Shown here piece by piece: positions 1-6,828 of a stretch of 27,908 nt of DNA. The position numbers were made by a program, and so were the translations under genes. Each line of letters opens with the position of its first letter. The first letter of the stretch is position 1. A model generated the notes under the pieces. That model did not search any database. It was not told the DNA's origin and worked only from the letters and a program-made list of their open reading frames with translations. This DNA comes from JADJEI01 sp035328465 (GTDB lineage: Bacteria > Bacteroidota > Ignavibacteria > Ignavibacteriales > Ignavibacteriaceae): assembly GCA_035328465.1 (NCBI GenBank), contig DAOLIQ010000042.1, positions 1 to 27,908 on the forward strand, written 5' to 3'.

Positions 1-1100
1 TTCATCATATCATAAGTTTTTACCTTACCTGCTTCAATAACTTTTGCAATTGCTTTTCTAATCTTATCAGCTTTTGATTTTTCATCAAGATGATCAAGCA
101 TCATACATGCACTAAGAATCATAGCAATCGGATTAACGATTGAAGGATTTAATTCCTGATATTTTGGTGCGCTGCCATGTGTTGGTTCAAACACAGCAAC
201 TTCTTCACCGATGTTTGCACTGCACGCAAAGCCAAGCCCACCAACTAGCCCTGCAAAACCATCTGATATAATATCACCAAACATATTTTCTGCAACGATA
301 ACTCCGTAGGTTTCAGGGTTTTTAGTCAGCCACATCATTTGTGCATCTATGTTCGTATCCCACAATGCAATGCCCGGGTAATCTTTTGCAATTTCCTTTG
401 CTTCTTTAAACATCATACCGGAAGTTTCGCGAAGTACATTTGGTTTTTCGCACAATGTAAGATTTGTGTAACCATATTTTTTAGCATATTCAAAACCAGC
501 ACGAATAATTCTTCGTGAAGCATTTCTTGTAACAATTCTTGTTGAGATTGCCATATCTTCGCTCGGAACATCTTTAAAGAATTTCATTTTTGGATGAGTC
601 TCTAAAGCATCACGAACTTGTTTGGGAGGATTAGTCCACTCAACACCGCCGTACAATCCTTCAGTGTTTTGTCTAAAAACAACAGCATTTACTAAAGGCT
701 CATCAAATCCACCTTGTGCATTTCTGATAATAAAATTTAAAGGGTTACCTTTGAATGATTGGCAAGGACGAATACAAATATCGAGATTAAACTTTTGTCG
801 TAATCCAACGATAGGAGAGAAGTAAACATATCCTTTCCCTTTTAATGATGGATCAAGCTCTTTGTCAGCAGCATCTTTAGGTTTAGAAGTGATTGCTCCA
901 AACAAACCAATTTTATGTTTTTCAAGTAAATCGATTGTGCGTTGAGGAAGCGCATTACCCTCACTGCACCAAAAATCCCAGCCGATATCTCCATGAACAT
1001 ATTCGGCATCAAAACCGACTGCATTTAAAACTCTTATTGCTTCCGGAAGTACTGTTTTACCAATGCCATCGCCTGGCATAGCAACGATTGTTCGCTTCAT
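1..1100 (-). CDS. Isocitrate/isopropylmalate-family dehydrogenase, probably NADP isocitrate dehydrogenase (3'-truncated)
   Basis: This gene runs off the left edge; 366 codons are visible. The family oxidatively decarboxylates a 2-hydroxy acid (isocitrate to 2-oxoglutarate in the TCA cycle, or isopropylmalate in leucine synthesis). Visible signatures: N-terminal MPGDGIGK; a substrate stretch SPIVGLRQ followed by ICIRP; FRQNTEGLYGGVEW with the conserved Arg and Tyr; the metal-binding signature NMFGDIISDGFAG; and the cofactor loop THGSAPKY. In E. coli Icd the Lys-Tyr of APKY contacts the NADP 2'-phosphate, whereas NAD enzymes and isopropylmalate dehydrogenases usually have Asp there, so NADP use is inferred. 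The Ser equivalent to E. coli Ser113 is present, but the neighbouring Asn is Ile, leaving the exact substrate open. The ATG at 1098-1100 has AAGGA upstream and a Bacteroidota-type promoter behind it. The family assignment is firm; the isocitrate assignment is likely. Confidence 0.88.
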   Translation of the reverse strand, partial: MKRTIVAMPGDGIGKTVLPEAIRVLNAVGFDAEYVHGDIGWDFWCSEGNALPQRTIDLLEKHKIGLFGAITSKPKDAADKELDPSLKGKGYVYFSPIVGLRQKFNLDICIRPCQSFKGNPLNFIIRNAQGGFDEPLVNAVVFRQNTEGLYGGVEWTNPPKQVRDALETHPKMKFFKDVPSEDMAISTRIVTRNASRRIIRAGFEYAKKYGYTNLTLCEKPNVLRETSGMMFKEAKEIAKDYPGIALWDTNIDAQMMWLTKNPETYGVIVAENMFGDIISDGFAGLVGGLGFACSANIGEEVAVFEPTHGSAPKYQELNPSIVNPIAMILSACMMLDHLDEKSKADKIRKAIAKVIEAGKVKTYDMM

Positions 1101-1126
1101 GAATTTCCTTTTCATTATTAAATATT

Positions 1127-1143
1127 TCTAATTCAAAATTAGA
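1127..1143. repeat. Short palindrome over the -7 element of the dehydrogenase promoter
   Basis: TCTAATT (1127-1133), CAA spacer, AATTAGA (1137-1143) form a perfect 7-bp inverted repeat with a 3-nt centre. It overlaps the predicted -7 hexamer, the usual place for an operator. The composition is AT-rich, so chance is possible. Confidence 0.35.
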
Positions 1144-1164
1144 TATTAAGACTTGATCAGGCAA
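1134..1164 (-). promoter_or_regulatory. Bacteroidota-type promoter for the dehydrogenase gene
   Basis: On the minus strand a TTG (1164-1162) is followed after exactly 20 nt by TAATTTTG (1141-1134). This matches the Bacteroidota primary-sigma consensus of TTG at -33 and TAnnTTTG at -7. Transcription would start near 1127, giving a leader of about 27 nt that contains the AAGGA ribosome site before the ATG at 1100. The -7 element lies inside a perfect 7-bp inverted repeat (1127-1133 and 1137-1143), which could be a repressor operator or chance in AT-rich DNA. Confidence 0.6.
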
Positions 1165-1437
1165 GGAGGTAATTAAGTTTTTAAAATAGACTAAAAGAAT
1201 AATTTTAATTGCAAGATTTTTAATTCATGTAACTAATTGTGAACATGCAATTAGGGCACAGAAAGCATTAATTTGATTATTTGAGCTGAAGTTTAGTAAT
1301 AGTAAATCGAATCAGTAAAATTGATCTAGCGGATTACTTTTTTTCTTAGTTAGCAGGTAGAAAAGCCCGCTTAATTTTATGAAGGGTTATTTTTTTTGCT
1401 AAATATGAATTATCTACCGGTAAAAAAGGACACACAA

Positions 1438-1466
1438 ATTGAAAAATCATAGCACGATTTTTGAAT
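1438..1466. repeat. Imperfect inverted repeat just upstream of the hybrid kinase
   Basis: Arms 1438-1448 and 1456-1466 pair over 3 + 7 bp with one G/G mismatch, around a 7-nt centre (ATAGCAC). The inner arms are AAAAATC and GATTTTT. The repeat ends 26 nt before the TTG start of the kinase, so it could be an operator or a weak leader hairpin. The AT-rich arms make it only suggestive. Confidence 0.35.
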
Positions 1467-1492
1467 AAAACTAAACCAAAAAAGTTTTAGAA

Positions 1493-4400
1493 TTGAAAAT
1501 CAATAACTACAACATAGAGCGAATTTACAAATATTCCGAAATATTCAGACTTAATTCTGAAAATGAATTACTGCCTTCTGATATTCAGGAAGAGTCACGT
1601 CAACTACTGACTCTTTTAAAGGAACTTGAAAAGTCACAACAAGAGCTTCAAATTATATCCGAAACTTCTATTGATGTTATTTTTAGAATTTCAATGACAG
1701 GTAAAATTTCGTTCATTACACAATCTTGCAAAGATCTTCTTGGTTATAAGATAAATGAATTGATCGGGCAGCCGTTTTCTATTGTAGTCCCAAAAGATAA
1801 TTTCGATGAATATTTTAAGCTGATTCAGAAATTATTTAAAGAAAATGAGATAATCGTTTTTGATATTTTATTAGTCCGAAAAGATGGCAGGAAAATACCT
1901 TGTGAGATCACAGGAAAAATTTTTCAGCTCAATGGTAAAAAGGTTGGGCAGGGAATAATTAGAAATATTGAGAAAAGAATTGAATACCAAAAGAGACTAA
2001 ACGAATCAGAAAATATTTTCAAATCAATCTGGGATAATTCAGTTGAAGGGCTGAGGATAACCGACGAAAATGGAATTGTAAAGATGTGCAACAGTGCTTA
2101 TGCTGCTATGATTGGGAAAGAAAAGAGTGAGGTAGAGGGAAAATATTTTTCTGAAGCATACGCTGAAAGCTTTCAGGAAAAAGCATTGAGACGTTTTCGG
2201 GAAATATTTTCAGAAGAAGGATTCCGAAGCAAATTTGAAGCAAATGTTGAACTATGGGATCAAAGAAAAATAGTTGTTGAAATTTCAAATTCATTCATAA
2301 ACGATTCAAGCGGGGAAAAACTTCTATTCAGTATATTCAGAGAAGTAACAGAGAAAAAAAATCAAGAAAAGTTATTAACTCAAAAAGATAATCTGTTAAA
2401 TGGTATTGCCGAAGCAACAAGAAAGCTAATAGCTTCACAAAATATTGCATCCGGGTTTAATGCAGCATTAGAAATATTAGGCAAAGCCGCTGGTGTTAAT
2501 AGAGTTTACATTTACGAGCATCAGGTTTATAAAGATACTGGTGAAATGTATGTCCGAATTAGATATGAATATTCTTCAAATATGATTGAATCTCAAATAC
2601 AAAATCCGATGCTGCAGAAGTTATCTTATTCAAGATTTGCATCATTAAATTTTTACGAGAATTTTTCAGAAGGTAAATCACTTAAGTTTTTAATAAAATC
2701 CCTCCCCCCATCTGAACAAAATATTTTTATAGATAATAATATTAAATCCATAATTCTTGTCCCAATATTAATTGATAAAGTCTATTGGGGATTTATCGGG
2801 TTTGATGATTGCACCACTGATCGAGTGTGGACAAAGAATGAAGAAGACCTTTTAATTACAATGGCATCTACAATCGGTGCTGTTCTTAAAAGAAATAAAA
2901 TTGATGAAGAACTTAAAACAAAAAATAAAGAACTTGATCAGGCACTTATTGACGCGCAAGCTGCCGCAAAAGCTAAAAGTGAATTTCTCGCCTTAATGAG
3001 TCACGAAATAAGGACTCCAATGAACGGTGTAATTGGAATGACCGGGTTACTATTGGATACAAATTTGAATGATGAACAAAAGGATTTTGTAAACACTATC
3101 CGATTAAGCGGTGAGCAGCTTCTAGTAATTATTAATGATATTCTCGATTTTTCTAAAATTGAATCTGGAAAACTTGAACTGGAAAATCAAGCCTTCGATG
3201 TTAGAGAGTGCGTGGAGGATTCACTCGAACTTTTGTCCTCAAAAGCATCTGAGAAAGGAATAGACCTCACTTATCTTGTTGATAGTAATGTCCCGGTCAC
3301 TATAAATGGTGATATCACACGATTAAGACAAGTCCTTACAAATCTTATTAGTAATGCAATCAAGTTTACATCAAAGGGGGAAGTATTTATTTCTGTAAAT
3401 GCCAGAGTTATAGAAGATAATATTTATGAACTTTACTTTGCCGTTAAAGATACAGGTATAGGAATTCCGAAAAGTAAAATGGATAGACTGTTCAAATCAT
3501 TTAGTCAAGTAGATTCTTCAACAACAAGAATATTTGGAGGCACAGGTCTCGGCTTAGTGATAAGTAAAAAATTAACCAATCTTATGGGAGGGGATATCGG
3601 TGTTGAAAGTGAATATGAAAAAGGAAGCACTTTTTATTTTAACATCAAAGCCGAAGCTGTACCTTCTCCTCCAAAAATTTATCTTTCGGGAAAATCACCT
3701 GAATTATCCGGCAAAAAAATTTTGATCGTTGACGATAACCTTACAAATCTAAAAATTCTTTCTATCCAGACCACAACTTGGGGAATGATTCCAATTGCCC
3801 TAAATAATCCACTTGATGCCTTAATCAAAATTAAGGATGGTGAAAAATTTGATATCGCAATTCTTGATTACCAAATGCCAGATATCGACGGGCTTCATCT
3901 CGCTATGGAGTTCAGAAATTACCCGATCGGTGAAAAACTTCCAATTGTTATTCTTACCTCGCTGGGGAAAAAGGATACGCTTGAAGAACTGGAGAAGGCA
4001 AAGCTTTCAGCTTTTATTTTGAAGCCAGTCAAACAATCTCAGCTTTTCAAAACACTAATTTCGGCGATATACAAATCAGACGATTTTTCTTCTACAAAAT
4101 TTTTATCTCCTGCTCCGCAAGTGAACAAAAAAAACAAAGCATATTCAATGAAAATACTTTTAGCTGAAGATAATGTCGTAAACCAGATGGTTGCGACAAA
4201 GATGTTGGCAAATATTGGTTACAAAGCTGACGTCGCTTCAAATGGCAAAGAAGCTTTCGACGCAATTCAAAAAATTAATTATGATTTAGTATTTATGGAT
4301 ATTCTTATGCCTGAAATGGATGGGTTCGAAGCCACACGAGTTATCCGAAAGCTTGATAAGTCAATAAAACAGCCTAAGATTATTGCGATGACGGCAAATG

Positions 4401-4933
4401 CGATGACAGGTGACCGTGAAAAGTGTTTACGTGCCGGAATGGATGATTATCTTAGTAAGCCTATCAAAGCGGAAGAACTTGTCGCCAAGCTTTCTCAATG
4501 GGGTGAACTAATAAATCTCGAGAGTGCAAATGAATTGGAACAGATTAAAAAACAGGAGCTGCCCGTCAATATTTTGGATGAAAAAAAAATAAGTCTTTTA
4601 GCGGATATTAATACCAAGGAAGATGCTATTTTTCTTGTAGAACTTCTTGAAATTTTTATAAAAGATTTGCCAAAAGCAACCGCTAATATTACTGATGCTT
4701 ATAAAAGACAGGATGCGCAAAAATTAAAATTTAATGCACATAGATTAAAAGGAAGTAGCTTAAGTTTGGGCATTGACCATTTGGCAAAAATTTGTGAGCA
4801 GATAGAAAAAGCTGCAATGAGTAATTCTTTTACAGAAGAAACATCAGCCGCTATTAAAAACTTAACAAATGATTTTGAAATACTTATTAATGAACTTGAG
4901 ATGCTTAAAGAAAAATACAAAGCTGTTTGCTGA
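1493..4933 (+). CDS. Soluble hybrid sensor histidine kinase PAS-PAS-GAF-HisKA-HATPase-REC-REC-HPt
   Basis: This 1146-residue multistep phosphorelay kinase would autophosphorylate and pass phosphate His-Asp-His-Asp. Domains, with approximate residues: PAS 48-165, PAS 170-290, GAF 300-460, coiled linker, HisKA with SHEIRTPMNG (phospho-His504), HATPase 605-720 (N box TNLISNAIKFT, DTGIGIP, GGTGLGL), receiver 1 at 740-860 (Asp792 in ILDYQMPDIDG), receiver 2 at 886-1003 (Asp936 in FMDILMPEMDG, KPIKAEEL), and HPt 1030-1146 (His1083 in AHRLKGSS). All phosphoacceptors are intact. No membrane segment is visible, so sensing is probably cytoplasmic. An in-frame stop at 1472 leaves TTG 1493 as the first usable start; the next ATG lies inside the first PAS domain. 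No Shine-Dalgarno is obvious. The output regulator is not encoded here. The ligand is unknown. Confidence 0.95.
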   Translation: MKINNYNIERIYKYSEIFRLNSENELLPSDIQEESRQLLTLLKELEKSQQELQIISETSIDVIFRISMTGKISFITQSCKDLLGYKINELIGQPFSIVVPKDNFDEYFKLIQKLFKENEIIVFDILLVRKDGRKIPCEITGKIFQLNGKKVGQGIIRNIEKRIEYQKRLNESENIFKSIWDNSVEGLRITDENGIVKMCNSAYAAMIGKEKSEVEGKYFSEAYAESFQEKALRRFREIFSEEGFRSKFEANVELWDQRKIVVEISNSFINDSSGEKLLFSIFREVTEKKNQEKLLTQKDNLLNGIAEATRKLIASQNIASGFNAALEILGKAAGVNRVYIYEHQVYKDTGEMYVRIRYEYSSNMIESQIQNPMLQKLSYSRFASLNFYENFSEGKSLKFLIKSLPPSEQNIFIDNNIKSIILVPILIDKVYWGFIGFDDCTTDRVWTKNEEDLLITMASTIGAVLKRNKIDEELKTKNKELDQALIDAQAAAKAKSEFLALMSHEIRTPMNGVIGMTGLLLDTNLNDEQKDFVNTIRLSGEQLLVIINDILDFSKIESGKLELENQAFDVRECVEDSLELLSSKASEKGIDLTYLVDSNVPVTINGDITRLRQVLTNLISNAIKFTSKGEVFISVNARVIEDNIYELYFAVKDTGIGIPKSKMDRLFKSFSQVDSSTTRIFGGTGLGLVISKKLTNLMGGDIGVESEYEKGSTFYFNIKAEAVPSPPKIYLSGKSPELSGKKILIVDDNLTNLKILSIQTTTWGMIPIALNNPLDALIKIKDGEKFDIAILDYQMPDIDGLHLAMEFRNYPIGEKLPIVILTSLGKKDTLEELEKAKLSAFILKPVKQSQLFKTLISAIYKSDDFSSTKFLSPAPQVNKKNKAYSMKILLAEDNVVNQMVATKMLANIGYKADVASNGKEAFDAIQKINYDLVFMDILMPEMDGFEATRVIRKLDKSIKQPKIIAMTANAMTGDREKCLRAGMDDYLSKPIKAEELVAKLSQWGELINLESANELEQIKKQELPVNILDEKKISLLADINTKEDAIFLVELLEIFIKDLPKATANITDAYKRQDAQKLKFNAHRLKGSSLSLGIDHLAKICEQIEKAAMSNSFTEETSAAIKNLTNDFEILINELEMLKEKYKAVC

Positions 4934-4963
4934 GATATATTATTCAATTCATGAATCTTTCCG

Positions 4964-5920
4964 ATGAAAAAAAGAGCGCCACTGAATAAAACAATCAATA
5001 TTACTGATTCGGAATTTGAGTCGCTAAAAAATCAGTTATTAAAAGTAAATAAGCATATAAGTTGGGAAGACATAAAGAACAAAATCATAGTCGGCGATCT
5101 GTTTTCGATAATTGATTTTTTACCGGATAAATTCATAGATCTTCTTTTTATTGATCCCCCATACAATCTAAATAAAAATTTTAATTCTGTTAAGTTCAAA
5201 GCACTTTCGCAGTTTGAATATGAACAGTGGATGGAATCCTGGTTGTCAAAAATGATACGTCTGCTTAAGCCCACTGCCTCGGTTTACATTTGTGGTGACT
5301 GGAAAACTTCAGCAGCTATTTTTAACATCGGGACAAAATATTTAAAAGTGAAAAATAGAATATGCTGGGAAAGAGAAAAGGGGAGAGGTTCAAAAGCAAA
5401 TTGGAAAAATTGTACGGAAGATATTTGGTATTTTACTGTTTCGGATGATTATATTTTTAATATTAATGCAGTTAAAATCAAACGAAAAGTCTTGGCTCCA
5501 TATAAAAGCAGCGATGGCAAACCCAAAGATTGGAAGGAGGAAACAAATGGCAAGTTTAGAATTACTCACCCCTCCAACTTATGGACAGATATTACAGTGC
5601 CGTTCTGGTCAATGCCTGAAAACACAGATCATCCTACGCAAAAACCAGAGAAGCTTCTTGCTAAAATTATTTTAGCAAGTTCAAATGAAGGTGATATAGT
5701 TTTTGATCCATTCATCGGTTCCGGAACCTCTGCTGTAGTCGCAAAAAAATTGAATAGAAATTATTGCGGTGTAGAACTTGATGAAAAGTTTGCCGCCACT
5801 TCTGTTAAACGGTTAAAGATTTCTGATAAAAATAATTCAATCCAGGGATTTAGGGATGGGGTTTTTTGGGAAAGAAATTCCTTAAGTGATCAAAAAAGTC
5901 AAAGTGAAAATTTGGAATAG
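4964..5920 (+). CDS. Beta-class site-specific DNA methyltransferase (probably N6-adenine)
   Basis: This 318-residue enzyme transfers methyl from SAM to a base in a specific DNA site. Catalytic motif IV, DPPYN (Asp64-Tyr67), comes first. A target-recognition region follows (about 110-215, with ICWEREKGRG and APYKSSDGKPKD). The SAM-binding motif I, DPFIGSGTSAVVA (from Asp248), comes near the C terminus, after HPTQKPEKLL. This order defines the beta class; DPPY favours adenine, though N4-cytosine cannot be excluded. The gene starts 30 nt after the kinase gene in the same direction, so co-transcription is possible. No restriction endonuclease or specificity subunit lies within the window, so it looks like an orphan (regulatory or housekeeping) methylase or the remnant of a restriction-modification pair. 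The ATG at 4964 has no clear ribosome site. The target sequence cannot be read from the protein. Confidence 0.93.
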   Translation: MKKRAPLNKTINITDSEFESLKNQLLKVNKHISWEDIKNKIIVGDLFSIIDFLPDKFIDLLFIDPPYNLNKNFNSVKFKALSQFEYEQWMESWLSKMIRLLKPTASVYICGDWKTSAAIFNIGTKYLKVKNRICWEREKGRGSKANWKNCTEDIWYFTVSDDYIFNINAVKIKRKVLAPYKSSDGKPKDWKEETNGKFRITHPSNLWTDITVPFWSMPENTDHPTQKPEKLLAKIILASSNEGDIVFDPFIGSGTSAVVAKKLNRNYCGVELDEKFAATSVKRLKISDKNNSIQGFRDGVFWERNSLSDQKSQSENLE

Positions 5921-5951
5921 AGAATAATAATTGCAACTTTTGTAATATAAT
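5911..5951 (+). promoter_or_regulatory. Candidate promoter for the SRP RNA gene
   Basis: TTTG (5911-5914) is followed after 20 nt by AACTTTTG (5935-5942), seven of eight matches to the Bacteroidota -7 element TAnnTTTG. An overlapping classical TATAAT stands at 5946-5951 but has no good -35 partner. Either would start transcription about 5 to 13 nt before the SRP RNA 5' stem. The element overlaps the last codons of the methyltransferase gene. Confidence 0.4.
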
Positions 5952-5961
5952 TTAAAAAATT

Positions 5962-6050
5962 ACGGGTGCCAGTCGACAAATTAGTGCCCAACTCCGTCAG
6001 GTTCGAAAGAAAGCAGCGGTAAGCATGCGATTTGGGTGGCTGGTTCCCTT
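5962..6050 (+). ncRNA. ffs: Signal recognition particle RNA, small bacterial type (4.5S)
   Basis: The Ffh-binding apical domain is recognisable: CCGTCAGGTTCGAAAG and then AAAGCAGCGG (5994-6018), against GGTCAGGTCCGGAAGG and GAAGCAGCC in E. coli 4.5S RNA. The tip folds as TTC-GAAA-GAA, a GNRA tetraloop on a stem whose base pairs co-vary with E. coli TCC-GGAA-GGA. CCG pairs with CGG around the internal loop. GCCCAA (5985-5990) pairs with TTGGGT (6032-6037). The terminal stem GGGTGCCAG (5964-5972) pairs with CTGGTTCCC (6040-6048), with one U/U mismatch and one G/U. A T tract follows at once (6049-6054). The RNA guides signal-peptide-bearing ribosomes to the membrane with Ffh and FtsY. The exact ends are approximate. 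Confidence 0.93.
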
Positions 6051-6055
6051 TTTTA
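6040..6055 (+). terminator. Intrinsic terminator of the SRP RNA gene
   Basis: The closing strand of the long SRP RNA stem (6040-6048) runs directly into a T tract at 6049-6054, the structure of a factor-independent terminator. The same bases hold the stop codon (6053-6055) of the convergent sixA gene. Confidence 0.6.
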
Positions 6056-6532
6056 TTTAAAAAATTTAGTTGGGAGTAAATATTTAAGTGTCCCTCTTTG
6101 AGGTTTAACTTTTCCCTCAAAGCTTATTTTTGCAATTGTAGAAGGTTTAATGCTGATATTAATACTTTGATCAGCTATTAAAACTTCCAAATGTTCAGAC
6201 AAATCAGGTTGATGACCAACGAACGCAATATCCTCAACTTTAAACATGTTGGCAAGTTCAATTATATCTTTAGTCTTACAACCTGGGGCAAGTTTATTGT
6301 CAACAAAAAACTTATCGGTTAATTTAAAATGATCAGAAACAATTTCAGCTGTTTGTTTAGCTCTCAGATAGGGGGAGGAAAGTAATATGTCAATCTGTGA
6401 TATTGCAACTTTCCAGAATTTAATTGCATTTTCTAGTGCTAACTTTCCTTCGGCAGTTATCTTTCGTTCGCTGTCTTTAATAAGAGGAGAAATTCTCTCA
6501 GCCTCCGCATGCCTGATTAAATAAACATTCAT
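6053..6532 (-). CDS. sixA: SixA-type phosphohistidine phosphatase (histidine phosphatase superfamily)
   Basis: A 159-residue RHG-family phosphatase. The catalytic motif LIRHAEAE carries the nucleophile His8; SSPYLRAKQTAEIV gives the second phosphate-binding Arg; FVGHQPDLSEH gives the second catalytic His107. Its short length (E. coli SixA is about 160 residues) and lack of phosphoglycerate-mutase insertions fit SixA, which removes phosphate from His in phosphorelay or PTS proteins. The ATG at 6532 overlaps the upstream stop as ATGA, with GAGGG six bases before it, so it is translationally coupled to the EthD-like gene. An HPt-bearing hybrid kinase lies about 1.1 kb away on the other strand and is a conceivable but unproven substrate. 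The gene converges on the SRP RNA gene. Confidence 0.88.
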   Translation of the reverse strand: MNVYLIRHAEAERISPLIKDSERKITAEGKLALENAIKFWKVAISQIDILLSSPYLRAKQTAEIVSDHFKLTDKFFVDNKLAPGCKTKDIIELANMFKVEDIAFVGHQPDLSEHLEVLIADQSINISIKPSTIAKISFEGKVKPQRGTLKYLLPTKFFK

Positions 6533-6828
6533 TCTGATCCCTCATAGTTTATAAATACAAAATTAATATTTTTATGAAAGCCTGCCAGATCACGCATTAA
6601 TTCTTTACCAGATTTAGAATTCATTTTCTCATCCATTTTCTCTTTTGATTCAGAGTTTATTTCACAATAAAAATCAAATCGGCTGTCAAACATAAGAGAG
6701 TTTTCAACTTTTGCAATTTTTACCTCTTTTCCCGCGATTTGAGAAAGCAATGGCAGAGTGGTTTCTTTAAAGTGGGTAAGTATATTATTGTCGTTAGACA
6801 GTTTTAAAAAAATCAGAAGTTTATACAT
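6529..6828 (-). CDS. Small EthD-like protein (dimeric alpha/beta-barrel fold), function unknown
   Basis: About 99 residues. The pattern fits EthD/ferredoxin-like small proteins: strand MYKLLIFLK, helix with HFKETTLPLLSQIAG, strand KVEN...FDFYCEI, helix KEKMDEKMNSKSGKELMRDLAGF, and final strand INFVFINYE. EthD proteins accompany oxidative degradation enzymes, but many relatives have no known role. The start at 6828 (TGATG overlap with the lipoprotein stop) is preferred because homologous folds begin at MYKLL; an in-frame ATG at 6834 would add two residues. The 3' end overlaps sixA by 4 nt. The protein is probably cytoplasmic. The fold assignment comes from pattern reading only. Confidence 0.7.
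   Translation of the reverse strand: MYKLLIFLKLSNDNNILTHFKETTLPLLSQIAGKEVKIAKVENSLMFDSRFDFYCEINSESKEKMDEKMNSKSGKELMRDLAGFHKNINFVFINYEGSE

Larger units (their letters stand above)
1101..1492. other. Divergent intergenic control region (about 390 bp)
   Basis: This gene-free stretch separates the leftward dehydrogenase gene from the rightward hybrid kinase. It holds the minus-strand promoter and palindrome described separately, and an imperfect inverted repeat at 1438-1466 close to the kinase start. I found no plus-strand TAnnTTTG element with a properly spaced TTG, so the kinase promoter is not identified. No RNA gene or small coding frame was recognised. Confidence 0.6.

Noticed and set aside
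4699..4998. Open frame of 99 codons on the minus strand across the kinase/methyltransferase junction
   Set aside because: It is antisense to the HPt domain and to the start of the methyltransferase; both plus-strand products carry clear motifs.
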